NCBI GenBank assembly: GCA_949752745.1
Contig: OX457032.1
Span: 11,233,543 to 11,297,542 of the forward strand
Reading direction: 5' to 3'
DNA: 64,000 nt
From: Protula sp. h YS-2021
Lineage: Eukaryota > Annelida > Polychaeta > Sabellida > Serpulidae
The notes under the pieces were generated by a model. That model was not told the DNA's origin. It did no database searches and saw nothing but the letters and a program-made list of their open reading frames with translations. This document shows, piece by piece, positions 52,072-64,000 of the stretch. The position numbers and the translations under genes are program-made. Numbering within the stretch: position 1 is the stretch's first letter; each line of letters begins with the position of its first letter.

Positions 52072-53056
52072 ATGGCAACGACATTGAATTTGTTTGTGCT
52101 GTTTGGAGTAATTTCCCTGCACGCACTGATAATTCAGTCAAAATCTTTAAAAGGTAAGTAATTTAACTTTTTTTAAACTTTTTTGTGTGGTGCCACGAAA
52201 TACATCGAAACATGAATGTCTCTTAAATTGTTAGTTTGGGCTTAGTTTAATGTCACCATAACAGACTATAGTTGTGGTCTAAAATAACGAGCAACAAACA
52301 TAAATGAACATGTCTGAAATAGTCCGCAGTTATAAAGATCATCACTTATCGATTATCTCATTTTATTGAACGGAAGCTTTAGCAACAGTGCCTTATCTCT
52401 GACATTGCTAATTATCAAGGAACTTTAAATGTCCTGATTAATTAAATCAGAATATTATTTGTCCAAAATAACTAAATTAACAAAAGCGGATATTCTTTAT
52501 ATGGCCAAGTTTAAAACATTTACGTTTTACATTAATTTATGTGTTAATGAGATAAAAATATTTAATCTCAGCAACAATGTTTTTTTTTTCAAAATTATTT
52601 TCCCCATAAAATGAATTATTTATTATTGAAGTAAATTCTTTATTTTAAGTAACCATTCATTATTCAGTAAACGGGGAATTAGTTGGTTGGGTTTTTATTT
52701 AAAATTTTATGAGTCAAAGTGAACACGAATTTATATGTATATTATTTTTTATGTTTAATTGTTTTGATTATTATTGTTGCTGTTTAGTAAATGCAATGTT
52801 CTTTCCTGCTGAAGGTGACATCGTACACTTGGTGAAGAGACAATCAAATCACGATCTCCCCGAGCAACCCGAGCCACCCGAGCAGCCTGACTTCGTCCCG
52901 CCAGGAAATAATGGAGCCGGTGGCCCTTATCCTGACCAAGATCCACCGGAGCTAGACATGCCTGACAGGCCATCCGGCCCTGGAGCGGCTCCGAATGATC
53001 CCGATCCTGTCGATCCTTTTGACATTGAATTACCCGAAGCTCCAGAGGTTCCTTAA
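52072..53056 (+). CDS. Secreted acidic Pro-rich precursor, paralogue 4 (107 aa, two exons)
   Basis: Coding exons 52,072-52,153 and 52,815-53,056, phase 1, 324 bases. The protein is almost the same as paralogue 2: signal peptide MATTLNLFVLFGVISLHAL, HLVKRQ site, then PEQPEPPEQPDFVPPGNNGA and the end PVDPFDIELPEAPEVP. Differences include SNHD for GNHD right after the processing site and one Leu to Met change. The near identity, against clear divergence from paralogues 1 and 3, shows that units 2 and 4 are the youngest pair. Unlike gene 2 it keeps the distal TATA block and the MITE. AATAAA lies at 53,540. Function unknown. Confidence 0.73.
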
Positions 53057-56000
53057 CGTGTTGACAATCAGTTGTAGCTTCCTGTATTATCTGTGAACTT
53101 ACTTCTATTCAGAAAACCGCTTTACAAAGACGGGGGTAATTTGGTAATTTTTGTCCCGTGATCCCTGTTTCCCACAAAAGGCGTTTCCTTGAGAAATTCA
53201 CTCCGCATTTTGTTAAAAAAGCGATATCATTTAAAAATTAACAGTTTTTGGGGTCGTTTCAGTAAGGGGTCACCGGAAGCAAATGGTCTTACAAAACAGC
53301 ACCGTTGTCGGCGTTATTTTCTTGGGCAGCAACACGTATGCCACACATTACAACCCAGTTGATGCAAAAGTGTTAGAATTTTGTTTTCTTTTCTTGTGGA
53401 ACACTAGTTCTAAAAATGAACTTAACGAGATCTGAATAATTGTTCTTGTTTTCTTAATGCATTTAGTCTTAACGTCAATGTATCGACATAAAGCAATGCG
53501 TCTGTTTGCTTGTGAGGGTCAGCTTGACATTGGCGTGTCAATAAAATTAATTGTATCAAATGTCTTATTTTTCGCATCTTTGTATCAGTAAAAACTGTGT
53601 TATGAAAAAAAATGGTTTCCGCCGGAGGGGGGGGAGAGTGAAGGAGGGGAAGGGGCGGCTGGAGTGGATGATTGATCTGGAAGGATCTAGGTATAACGAC
53701 GAAATGAAAAATATCGATCAGCAGCTTGATGGATCGATCAGCAGCTTGACGGATCGATCAACAGCTTAATGGATCGATCAACAGCTGAAAAGATAAAAAA
53801 TGCCTTAAATGAAAAGGCTGCTGTCAATATTTGTGATAAAACGTATCACAAAAAGCTTTCAAAAAGAACAAAAAAGTCCTGGCTATAGGATTACATGATG
53901 TGTTTTATAATAAATTACGCCGACATTTCACAATGGACGCATATATGTAGAATGCTATTTTCACAGAAGTAATTTTTTATCTCAAAAACTGATTTCTTGA
54001 TATCAAGAATTAATTTTTAATCTCAAACAATCCATATTTTGACATCAAGAATTAATTTTTGCTATGTGTAATTGTATTTTTGATATCTTTAAATGTATTC
54101 TTGATCTCAAAAAATAATTTTTGATATCAATAAATATTTAGAGATATCAGGAAATATTTATTGATATCAAAAATGATTTAATGACATCTAAAATTGATTT
54201 TTTGACATCACAAAATCAATTCTTGATAGCAAAAATGAACTAGAACCTCATTTCGCTAGCGAAAGGCTAAACACTTGACAAAAAGTAAAGCTCAAAAATA
54301 CTTCCTTCAATGGGTTATTTCTTGAATAGTATGAAGTGTTTTACAACATGCATCAATGGCCCCCAGCCATAAAAACTGGGGACAATTTATAGAATCTGGG
54401 GGCCATCGAGGCCCCAGCGAAAAAATTAGGGGGCAGTGAGAGCTCGCACAAAGCTGATGTGTAGTGTTCTGTGTTGTACGTTAAATGCTACGCATTTATT
54501 TGCAAAATACATTCTTTTCACATGGGGTTTTAATAAAGAAAACGAAATCGAAGACGAAAATAAAAAGTGACATGCACATGTTTAGATCAAGCTCTTCGTA
54601 AGTCCCAAGCTTCATGGTCGTAGGGCCCATAGTGTCGGAGAAGAAGACACAAAAAATCGGGAAAACTGTCAAGAAGAAAAAAGGACGACTTTTGCTGGCA
54701 CAAATTCATATAACCCTTGCAAGCCAAAGGCTTTTCAAGTGTTAAATATGGTCACACCCATCGGAAAACTGGTCTCGAGTTTGCACAAGCGATGTGGAAG
54801 GACGCAATATGTTTAAGCTTATTGTGAACACTATGGAATGCTATTTTAACATTTAATGCTTATTTTTGATCTCAAAATATATTTAGATATATATCAATAA
54901 ATCAATGTAGATCTCATTAATTTATATTTTGCTAATTGAATTTTAGACAGCAAAAATTTATTTTTGAGATCAAAAAATCAATTTTACAAACCTAGAAGAT
55001 CTTACGGGAGACACACGTTTGCAAAAAAAATACAACGAATCGTCATATAATTTTTTGGAGATGAAAATTTGAATTATTGAGATCAATAATAACAACGCAA
55101 TTTTTGATCTCAAGAATTGCTTCTTTTTTGTACAGTAAAAAATTAAAATAAAGATTCTGTATACAAGGACAGCCATTATTTATTTAAGATGCGTGTTCTG
55201 AATTTTTTATATAACAAAATAGACTGATATTTTGATATCAAGAATCAGTTTTTGAGATCAAAAAATGGTTTGCAGATTTCTAAATACAAATTAAAAAAGT
55301 ATCAGTCCGAAATAATGATATCTGAAATAAATTCTTGATATCAATATATAGAAAATCAATTGACCAAGGGGTCAACGAAACCAAACGCTCTTACAAAACA
55401 GCACTGTCGTGGAGGTTATATGCTCAGTTACACAGCTCAGTTGATGCAAATGTGTCAGAACATTCATTTCTTTTCTTGTGTAACTCTAGTTCTAAAAATG
55501 AATTTAATGAGATCTGATTAATTGCTTTGTCTTAATGCATTTAGTCTTAACGTTAATGAATAGACATGAAGCAATGCTTCTGTTTGCAGGTGAGGATCAA
55601 CTTGACTTTGGCGTGTTAATAAAATTATATCGCACGACTTATTTTTCTCTTCTTTACAGCAGTGAAAACCGTGTGATAAAAAGTGGTTTCGTGGGAAAGA
55701 AGAGGTTGGGGGAAGGAAGGGGAGACGAGAGTATAATTGATCTGGAAGGATGACTGTAAGAGTGTAATGATAAAATTAAAAAATATCGATCAGAAACTTG
55801 AAAACGAAAGATAAAAGTTGCCTTAAATGAAAAGATTCCCGACAATAAGGCCTCCGATAATTAGAAAGCTCCCAATTTATCCATCACTTCTTTTACAGAA
55901 CTGACAGAGTTTTGATTTATAATCTGTTAGCAATTGGTTAAAATAAGTACACCAGTCAGAAAAAAAGAAGCAAACAAGCAAAAAACTAAAATAATTTAAT

Positions 56001-58530
56001 AAAAACAAAAGACGGTAGACCATATGGGAAGCAGCATCACTGGCATGAAACCAGTTGGAACCAATAATTTAGCACGATATACTTTGTTGATAACGATTGC
56101 TCCGTTTTTCAGGGTAGGACTTGACATACACGTAAATAACCGTTTTCGTGTCACAAAAAGAATTCATGAAGCAAAACACATTTTAAATGCATAAATAGAT
56201 TTTAAATGAATGAAATAACGGCAGAATGCGATAGAAATTAAGCAGATCAATCAAGTCGAATTACATGGAAGTTTTCTTGTTTTCGTCTTGTTAAAAGAAT
56301 AAAAATCTTTAAAAAAGACTTTGGAAAGGGCTAAATCTACACTTTTCATGTACTGAATTTTTTGAGCAGGAAATTCTAATTTTTAAAAGGATATCTTTGT
56401 TTATTTTTAACTTCAGCACCCTTCACACTTTTGTAGCTGTTATGATATGGATTTAGGTGGAGTTCGTTCAAAGCTGTAGGTACAAACTGAACACAAACAG
56501 CTAGAATAACATGAAAAACATAAGCAACATAAAAAAACATGAGTAACATGAAAACATGAGCAACACGAAAAACACGAAGTTATCTACCGGTACATTATAA
56601 ATCAATCGTCGTCCGTGTGCATAATTATATATGTATGTATGTATTAAACAAATGGAAGTATCTGCCAGTATTTTATAGAGAAATTGTTTTATGTGTTAAA
56701 AAGGGCTTATCTGTTGCCCATAGGCATATATGTATGGCATGTCATTTAAGATTTAACAATCATTTTTATATCAAAATATAACTAAAGATAAAATTATTAA
56801 ATAAATTTCAATAATTAATATTTTGCTATTAAAAAGTTTCATGCTATTAAGTTGAGATTACCCAAAAAAAATTTTCGATATGAAAAATCAATTTTACAAA
56901 TTTAAAAAATCTTAAAAGACACGATTTATAGAAAATTAAAAAATTGTCAATTAAATTTTGCATTGAATTACTGATATCAATAACAACAACAAAACTGTTC
57001 GCTGAAAATTGCTTTATTTGTGCAGTAAACAGTTAAAGATTCTATATGCACTGTCCAGTCAAAAATTTATTCACAGATGTTTGCTTCTGATTTTTATATA
57101 AAAATAAACTGATACTTTGACATAAAAATTAATTTTTGATATCAAAAAATTATTTGCAGATTTCAAAAATATAGCTTAAAAATGTCTCATCCGGAAATGA
57201 TGTCATCTTAAAATCTTGATATCACTAACAAAATTATTGAGATCGAAATTGAGACTTTGCTATCAAATATTTCATTTTAGATATCAAGAATATCAACAAT
57301 TGAACTTTTGATCTCTAAAAATCAGTTTTAGATATCATTAAATCACTTTGATATCAGTGAATATTTTTGATATTTCTAAATATTTACTGATATCCGAAAT
57401 TATTCTTTGAGATCAAGACTACATTTAAATATATCCAAAATATAATTACAAATATCAAAACTTATAAGATAAACTGAATGTTTGAGATTAAAAATTCAAT
57501 TCGTGAGATCAAAAATTAATTCCTTCTGGCAATAAGTGCCTAATAAATGTATAAATGGCATTCCATATATATGTATGAGCGTCAGACAGGCCATTAAAGT
57601 CCTCAGCCTCTTTTAGGGTATTCACGGAATGTTTTGATATCACACTCGAATGTTCCACTATTTCTTACCTACCGATCTGCTAGGTTTTTGGCGATTTGTC
57701 AAACATTTAGCAATGGCACAACTATAAATGATTTGTTTTTGGAGTTTCAAAGTCCTTCTGCTCCTGTGACCTACAAATTTGGTATGGATCTCTATTATTT
57801 TTACAGGTTATGTATACCGATTTTCGACATTATAAACACGTCCCTTATTAAAAACATTCAATTCCAAATACCAGTCACTATAAAGCTTTTACATTTTATT
57901 TGATATGGACTTTCGCTGATTCATATCATATAAGCTAGAAAAAGAAAAAAACTGGCCAAACGCGAAAACTTCAGAATTGTTCATGTCTGGATATTCAAAA
58001 TGCTTATCAACGGCTTTGCGGCTTTGCTTAAGTTTTTATGTATACCTTATTCTGAATAATCCTCTCCATGTTTTCTGGTAATTTGTATATTGTTCAAATT
58101 GTACAAAACTCATTTGGTCAAAATTTGCCAAAAAGGTGGTTTACATTGGAAGCCCTTTGAGATTGGCAAATGACACCTTATTTCGGTGTGTAGATTGTGG
58201 TATTCGTGTTACATATCAATGTTCTGTCGGATCGTGGCCGATCATAATGTCCTTTGTCATTCTTGTTCGTTGCTTGAGTTTTATCCGCCATGCAGAAGTT
58301 TCATGTTTAAGGGATTTGAATTGTTTACGAGTTTCAGAACCAGCAAAAATATTTGAAAATTTAACACACTTTCTTAAACGTGACTTCTTAAAGCAGCTGC
58401 ATTCCTGTACTGGCGCCTGATTGCAAAGATCAAACTGTACAATATCTATTTAAAAAGGGCCACAGAACCAGGACCACAGAATGACATTACATTTCATTTC
58501 TTAATATTATCGCTAAGCCATGCGTCTTTA
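53057..58530. other. Unit 4 3' spacer
   Basis: No gene. Same layout as 13,238-18,570: two copies of the ~400-bp module, the GATCGATCAACAGCTTGATG repeat (53,710-53,790), GATATC-rich blocks (53,960-54,240; 54,850-55,350; 57,060-57,540) and the ACATGAAAAACATGAGTA repeat (56,510-56,575). Confidence 0.55.
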
Positions 58531-59093
58531 GAATTATGCTTAATGCATTGTAATTCCTGTTTACATTTATTAAGTCCACATTTATCTTCCAGTTTCCCAC
58601 AATCACATGTCAGAAGTGAATATATCTATAGAAAAAATATGACAAAGTTGGTATATTACCTTGCCATTAAAATAAGAGAATAGATAATACATACCTCTGT
58701 TATAAAGAACAGATAAATTCGGAATTCTCTGATCACATGTGAAATACCCTGAAATGATTCAGACGGAGTCCACGGCCACAGTCACCGCGGTGACATGGAG
58801 AATCTTGTGATTTTATTTATTTGCTGTATGATAACCACAAATGTCACATGACACAGTATGCAAGTTTTTATTTGGGTCAGGGCATGGCTAAGATTTTGGT
58901 GAATGAGATTCAGATGCTGGTCAAGCTGTGGTGACGAACTGGAGCAGTTGTTGGGGTGACGGATTGCTCAGTTGACTAGAGTACTGGTCCAATAATCCCA
59001 AGATCTCAGGTGCGAATCCGACAAAGGATGATGGAAAGATGATAAACCTTCGCCACCTTTGCCTCAGGGAAAAGAATGTAATGGGTTAAACTA
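58530..59093. repeat. Array unit 5, first 0.56 kb
   Basis: Continues unit sequence past 58,530 and includes an uninterrupted SINE. It is cut at 59,093 by DIRS element 3. Confidence 0.75.
58956..59093 (+). mobile_element. tRNA-derived SINE, uninterrupted
   Basis: GTGACGGATTGCTCAGTTGAC carries an A-box-like stretch and GGTGCGAATCC a B-box-like stretch about 40 bases further, the spacing of a tRNA promoter. It has one GTTGACTAG and no MULE, which makes it the empty site for the insertions in units 2 and 4. The body and tail are not defined. Confidence 0.7.
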
Positions 59094-60420
59094 ACGTTTT
59101 ATTATATGCCTAGAGGTCCGCGTACAAAAAAATGATAGAAAAAAAACGAGCATGCAGTTTTCATAGGCCAGATTGCATGGTGCCCCCTATAAGCATATTC
59201 ATAACGCGATCAGATCTAAACAGTAAACAAAAAAAACACGTGTTTTTGGAGTTGAAACTGAAGAGAAAATGGGTCACAATCAACTGCAACCGTCCTCAGA
59301 ATCGATAATTGAGTCATTACTGTGGCGATATGTACAGCACAGCCTGAAAAAGAAAACGTCATCTAATTAGAAATGTCATATAATTACGCCAATTGCGTTT
59401 TTACTACGCAAAAGCTTAGATTTCGCTTACCTCCACTTTTAATGGGTTCCCTTCCAGTAATATTTACCACGCAAAATAAAAAAGAACTTTTTGAGGTACC
59501 GTTCAAGATCACTTAACCCTTCCATCCATCCCTCGACCAATCAGGATGCCCGAGACGTCGTCTGCTAGTCTCGTAGAAACGACATTCCCTTTTTGCGTGG
59601 CGTCTGTACAACACGCCGTTCTGTGTGCTGTCGGTTTTTGCAGCAAGGGAACTGGTTTAAGGTGCAAATTGCTTCATATTTTACTTAATTCACTACCTAA
59701 TGGATTACTGTATCTATTATTGTGCGTTGGGATAATTTTATGGAGCCGAAGTGTGATTATTCGACATTTTGTTCTTTGGTCTGGTTAGGTTGAGTTTGCA
59801 CGGTCAAGGAGACACTTTCTTAGTACCGAGAAGTGCGCCTCTTTCTTCACTTTCTTTCAGATCGAGGAACTTACCAGTTCCACCTCATTTTGTCTAGGAG
59901 TAAGTTCTTTTCAGGCTGCTGTACCTGATCAGATTCCAAGCTTTACCAGCCAGTTGTGTCATCGCGGAAACAGCCAGTTTTGCTTAAGCTTTACTCTTTG
60001 GGTCGCTTCTCAGTCTTCGTAGAGCAGGTTCTGCAAGCGTTTTTCGACGAAAAGAGACGTTTTCTGTGACGTCTGAGAGTCTTTTTCCTTGCCAGGACCG
60101 TTTTTTCGTTGTGGTCATACGGTCACGGGTATGAGAAGACCACTCTGGTCCAACGGGATTTATTGCCCGTTACGATCCTATGGTCTAGGGCTCCCATCTG
60201 AGGCAAGAGAGACCAATACCCGAAACGGGAAGTCCCATTGCGCTACCGTTCCAGGAAGCACCTCTTTTCGTCATAATCTAGCCCATCGAGTCGTTGCGGT
60301 CATTGGGCGATTGTAAACACGGCCTGGAGGGGTAAAGCTTGCAGTTGAAGCAAAGCACTAAGAAATGTAGTATTTGTGGTTCTTTTATACTACATGTTCT
60401 TACGGTTGTTTCTCCTCTGC
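59094..60420 (+). other. 5' leader of DIRS element 3
   Basis: No gene. 59,405-59,900 is the reverse complement of 21,900-22,316. Short frames here are without known domains. Confidence 0.5.
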
Positions 60421-60429
60421 TTGCATTTC

Positions 60430-61673
60430 AGATATGACAGAGCCAGTCTACAGTCTCCACCGTTGCTGCCTCAGTGCATTCATCCTCCAACTTCGTGTAA
60501 CCCTCACTTCATCTGCGATCGCTGCAGACGGAACAACGGAATACCTCTGTGCGAGCAAGGCAGACCGTGTGGCGAGTGTCTACATCTCATCCCAGAGGAC
60601 TGGAAAGCCCTGTTACGGAATAGGGTCAAGAACGAACGCGGGAGGGATAAGCGCAAATTTCTCTCTTCAGCCTCGTTTGTTACTAGTAATTTTCATTCAG
60701 GATACCATGAAAAAAGCCTGCTCCGTTATTCTGGACCAGGTCTCCACTCCCGTCCACGTTGACACTGGTGCAGAATCGGATGCCACTACTTCATCTAAGA
60801 GACATAAAAAATCCAAGAGTAAGTCACGCGCGTTTTCTGGGACCGTAGCAGAGTTAGATATCCCGGAAGGGAAAGAACGGGATCTTCTCCGTGAAGCATG
60901 TGCTCCATCTCCCAGAGCGAGACCCATGGGCAGTCCTGGGGGGGGGGGCGTTCAAGTCTCCGTCTGTGGAACACGTGACTGTGACACATGGAGATACGGG
61001 AACAGTTCTTTCGGCGGTTACAGGCCAGTTAGGCATTCCCCCGCGAGAGGATTTATCCCCCTCTCCAGCTACAGCGTCTCCCGAGTTATTTTTCGGCGTT
61101 CTTGTCGATGCAGTCGCAACTGCAAAACTGTTGGATTTACAGCATCAAGTACAAAAGCAGGAGAATCTGCTTAGTCAAAAACAGAAGTCTAAACCTTCGG
61201 CTACGGTTTCTCGCCCTCCCCCGGTGATTCAGTCAGTGGCAGCGATGTCGGGCTCGCCTGTACCTCACCTCCCGCTGGACTCTAACTTGGATATTCCCGA
61301 GACGGTCACCATCAGTGAGGAGGAGTCCGTGGGCGTGTCCCTTTCGGGCCAAGTTTCTGCGTTGCTGGACGAGGATGAAGAAATCGGGCCAATGGAAATC
61401 TCCGCTCTTGCCACAGTTCCAAGCAATAGAGAGAGGGAAATTTATACTGAATCAGGGGATCCTCAAACGTCACAAATATCACAATCTCAACTCCCAGAAG
61501 CAGCATCTGATGAACAGGAGTCAGAGGACGAAGACGTAGAAGGTGAATCCGAGGGCGCGCCTAGGCATTCCCGTTTTCATTTACCGATGCCTCCCACTCG
61601 GGATGGGGAATTTATTGTCACGGGCAGATATGGAAGGGCAAATGGCCACCCTCACTCCAGATCTATCACATAA
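60430..61673 (+). pseudogene. DIRS gag-like gene (element 3)
   Basis: Opens near 60,430 with a Cys/His-rich block (CNPHFICDRCRRNNGIPLC, CGECLHLIPEDWKALLRNR) that parallels the gag start of element 2. Then come a Ser/Lys stretch (SSKRHKKSKSKSR), a middle with LPLDSNLDIPETVTISEEES, and an acidic end EQESEDEDVEGESEG. Three frames are used: changes fall near 60,690 and at a run of G at 60,940-60,949. By position and composition it is the structural protein of the element. It ends close to the deletion junction with RNase H. Confidence 0.65.
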
Positions 61674-62386
61674 ATTGGCTGGAACTCCCGGTAGTCTGGA
61701 TTGCACTGGCCAAACTGGCCAAACAACTCAGAAACAGAGCAGTCCTTTTTCGGTTAGACAATTCCACAGCCATAGCGTACCTCAACAAGCAGGGGGGTAC
61801 CAAATCACGGACCCTTTCCAAGTTAGTCTTTCAAATTCTCACAAAGGCCCGGGAGGAGCAGGTGACCATTTCAGCCCGTCACCTTGCCGGGAAACTAAAC
61901 GTCTTAGTCGATTTTGCTTCCAGACAGGGTCAAGTTATCAACACCGAATGGTTCCTATCCCCTCGGTCGTTTCAATGGGTCACACGTCAGTCCCTATGGG
62001 GTACTCCGACTCTGGATCTGTTTGCAAATTCCAGGACAACCCAACTTCCCCGGCACGTGTCCCCTTGCCCGGACCCAGCAGCTTGGGCAGTGGACGCCCT
62101 CAACTGTCAATGGCCACGGGACGAAGTGCTGTATGCCTTTCCCCCACAAGCAATCTTAGGGCAAGTCCTACAGAGAGTAATCGAGTTGAAACCACCGTTT
62201 CTATTGCTCATTGCCCCGTGGGCACCGGAAGCCCCGTGGTTCGCCCTCCTTCTCCATTACAAGATAGTGAGGTCGATACAGATTCCGTGCCACAACGAGT
62301 TGCTATCACAACCCCACTGGCAACACTTCCACCCCTCCCCTCACTTACTGAATCTGCACCTTTGGTGTCTGACCAGTCCTTTTTGA
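61630..62386 (+). pseudogene. DIRS RNase H / pol C-terminal part (element 3), RT deleted
   Basis: One frame, open for about 250 codons, with NWLELPVVWIALAKL, LDNSTAIAYLNKQGG, ARHLAGKLNVLVDFASRQGQ, TLDLFANS and DPAAWAVDALNCQWP: the RNase H and connection part of a DIRS pol. None of the RT blocks (GFFSRVF, YLDDW) is present. The preceding sequence is gag, so an internal deletion of roughly 1.4 kb (estimated from the RT length in element 1) fused the two. Confidence 0.82.
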
Positions 62387-63443
62387 AGAACAAGGGCTTC
62401 TCTAAACAGGTGAGGGAGAAGATAGTAAACAGTCACAAGGGCTCTACGGCCAAGGTTTACAGGTCTCAGTGGAATAAATTTGCTGCCTGGTGTAGCATTT
62501 CTAGCCTAGATCTGTTTCAGGCTAGCCCAGCAGTGGTAGCGGACTTCCTCGACCACCTATTCACGGATGAGAAATTAAAGGTAGGTTCCATCGAGGGCTA
62601 TAGGGCCGCTATAGGGTCAAGACTCAAAGCATCCACAGGTTACGACCAGGGCGAAGATACATCTCTCTCACAACTAGTAAGACATTTTAAAGTTAATTCC
62701 TCCCCATGCCCATCCAACATAGCGCAGTAGGATTTATCTTTAGTCTTACGGTACCTCCAGCGCCCAGACATCTTTGGTAAAGACGTGATTTCAGCGAAAA
62801 ACGCAACTTTAAGGTTTACGTTTTTACTGGCTTTAGCGTCGGGCAAAAGAAGAGGTGAAATTCATGCCCTTGATAGAAAGGTAAATAAAGATAAGGGCAC
62901 GTGGGAAAAGGTCACCCTAGTCCCCAGAGCAGGTTTAATGGGAAAGACCCACATTATGGCCCAAGGGATGGGAACGTTCGATCACATTTCCCTCCCATCA
63001 CTTCCAGACGACCCCGAAATCGACGGCTTGCTCTCTTTTGTCCCGTCAAGGCTTTGCGTCAGTATTTATGAATGTCAGAGGCCTACAGATCTAAAAATCA
63101 GAAGGCTCTCATCATTTCTTTTATGCCGAAATTTAGCAAAGATCTGTCGAAACAGTCGATATCAAATTACATTAAAAAGATCATTTTGGCGGCCTATGAC
63201 GAGGCACAAAGTGACATGAACCCGTCAAGGAAACTAAACGTCAAAGCCCATCAAGTTAGGCAGGTAGCTAACTCCCTCAGGGCCGTGCGTAATGTGTCTC
63301 TTTCAGATATATTAAAAACAGGTTGCTGGACTTCCCCCAATTCGTTTGTTAAATACTATCTGAAAGACTTTTCACAAGATGAATTGTCTGGTTTATATTC
63401 ATTGGGACCTTTCGTGGCTTCAGAAACAACCATTTCAGGCTGA
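62386..63443 (+). pseudogene. DIRS tyrosine recombinase (element 3)
   Basis: The N-terminal part FSKQVREKIVNSHKGSTAKV ... GYRAAIGSRLKAS is followed by a TAG at 62,728 where Trp is expected before DLSLVLRYL, then in the same frame TFLLALASGKRRGEIHALD with the catalytic Arg. Near 63,050 the frame changes and a TGA stands at 63,069. The rest holds KAHQVRQVANS (His-x-x-Arg intact) and FVKYYLKDFSQDELS with the likely Tyr nucleophile. It is the best preserved recombinase in the window: catalytic residues are kept, but one nonsense codon and one frame break disable it. Confidence 0.85.
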
Positions 63444-64000
63444 TGGTTTCTGTTGTAGGCCCTCATCTCCCAAGTTCAAGAATAAGGGCAAGCAGAAGGG
63501 CAACTTCTCCAAGAACCGTAACGGGAACAGTAACAACAACCACAAGCCACGAAAGTGACAACCTTCAAGAAGGACTCCCCTTTTTGCTCTGGTCATTTCG
63601 TTTCGCTAAGGTCCTTTGGACCATTTCGGTTCCGTGCTTATATTAAGCTACGGACAAACGCTGGACGGTTATTTTTAATTAAGCATTTATTTACTCCGAG
63701 GTGTTCATGTCTGTGCATGTAATAAGTGCAGCCCAGTCTTCGGTCTTACGGCTATTCGGGTCTGAAGTTTTATTCTTCTTTCTTCAAGTCTTTCAGAAAG
63801 AAAGGGGGACCGTTTCGGTCCCAACGTACTGTAGTGACCGTATACCCGTGGTGTCCGGAAGACCGAAAGACCGGTCGGTTGTCCTGGGTATAAGAGACCG
63901 TAGTGTCATTATGGGCTTATGGGACCATAACGGCCCCATATGGGAAAACAGTCACAAATTAGCTAAAGTTTGTATTTCATTTTATGACGATTTACAGTAG
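63444..64000 (+). other. 3' region of DIRS element 3
   Basis: No gene. 63,500-63,960 mirrors 19,400-19,800 of element 1. Contains words such as AAAGACCGGTCGGT that recur inverted near 60,110-60,230, possibly parts of terminal or complementary repeats whose partner is outside the window. Confidence 0.45.

Larger units (their letters stand above)
59094..64000 (+). mobile_element. DIRS-type retrotransposon, internally deleted (element 3)
   Basis: A plus-strand element entering unit 5 after ATGTAATGGGTTAAA. It has a leader (59,094-60,420), gag, RNase H and tyrosine recombinase, but the reverse transcriptase is missing between gag and RNase H near 61,630. The leader and 3' region match element 1. 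The right end lies beyond the window. Confidence 0.82.

Overview
The window is eukaryotic: intron-containing genes, DIRS-type retrotransposons, a Polinton/Maverick-like element, MITEs, a tRNA-derived SINE, long dinucleotide arrays and AT-rich spacers. The element mix and one archaemetzincin gene fit an aquatic invertebrate, probably a mollusc. That is an inference from repeat content; no marker gene fixes the taxon.

Most of the window is an array of related ~11 kb units. Unit 1 (1 to ~7,560, older and diverged), unit 2 (~7,560-18,570), unit 3 (~18,570-39,315, swollen by three large insertions), unit 4 (46,678-58,530, very like unit 2) and the start of unit 5 (58,530-59,093). Each full unit carries one copy of a two-exon gene for a small secreted, acidic, proline-rich precursor: a signal-peptide exon, a ~0.65-0.72 kb intron, then an exon with a Lys-Arg processing site followed by Gln and a Pro/Asp/Glu-rich tail ending in EVP. 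The four paralogues (86, 107, 155 and 107 residues) differ by promoter deletion, repeat expansion and MITE insertion. I do not recognise the family.

Between units 3 and 4 lies a single-copy island (39,315-46,677). It holds the 3' part of an archaemetzincin gene on the minus strand (four exons, 43,070-46,661), a TA-flanked pogo-like MITE, a hAT-like MITE, a 45-bp minisatellite built on the gene's own 5' splice site, and a ~0.8 kb CT/GA tract inside an intron.

Mobile elements, left to right: a 600-bp GACGTC-rich MITE (3,685-4,284); a MULE-like element with a FLYWCH gene fragment and 9-bp target duplications, inserted in a SINE (8,015-9,145 and its duplicated copy 47,126-48,337); a decayed DIRS element (18,893-22,316); a 3.96 kb Polinton-like deletion derivative with 6-bp target duplications (22,688-26,646); a near full-length 7.05 kb DIRS-1-like element with inverted terminal repeats and an internal complementary region (27,583-34,633); and a third DIRS element running off the right edge (59,094-64,000). 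Because the host units are duplicated, several insertions can be bounded against their empty sites inside the window. All transposon reading frames are broken; the host genes look intact except for the missing N-terminus of the archaemetzincin.
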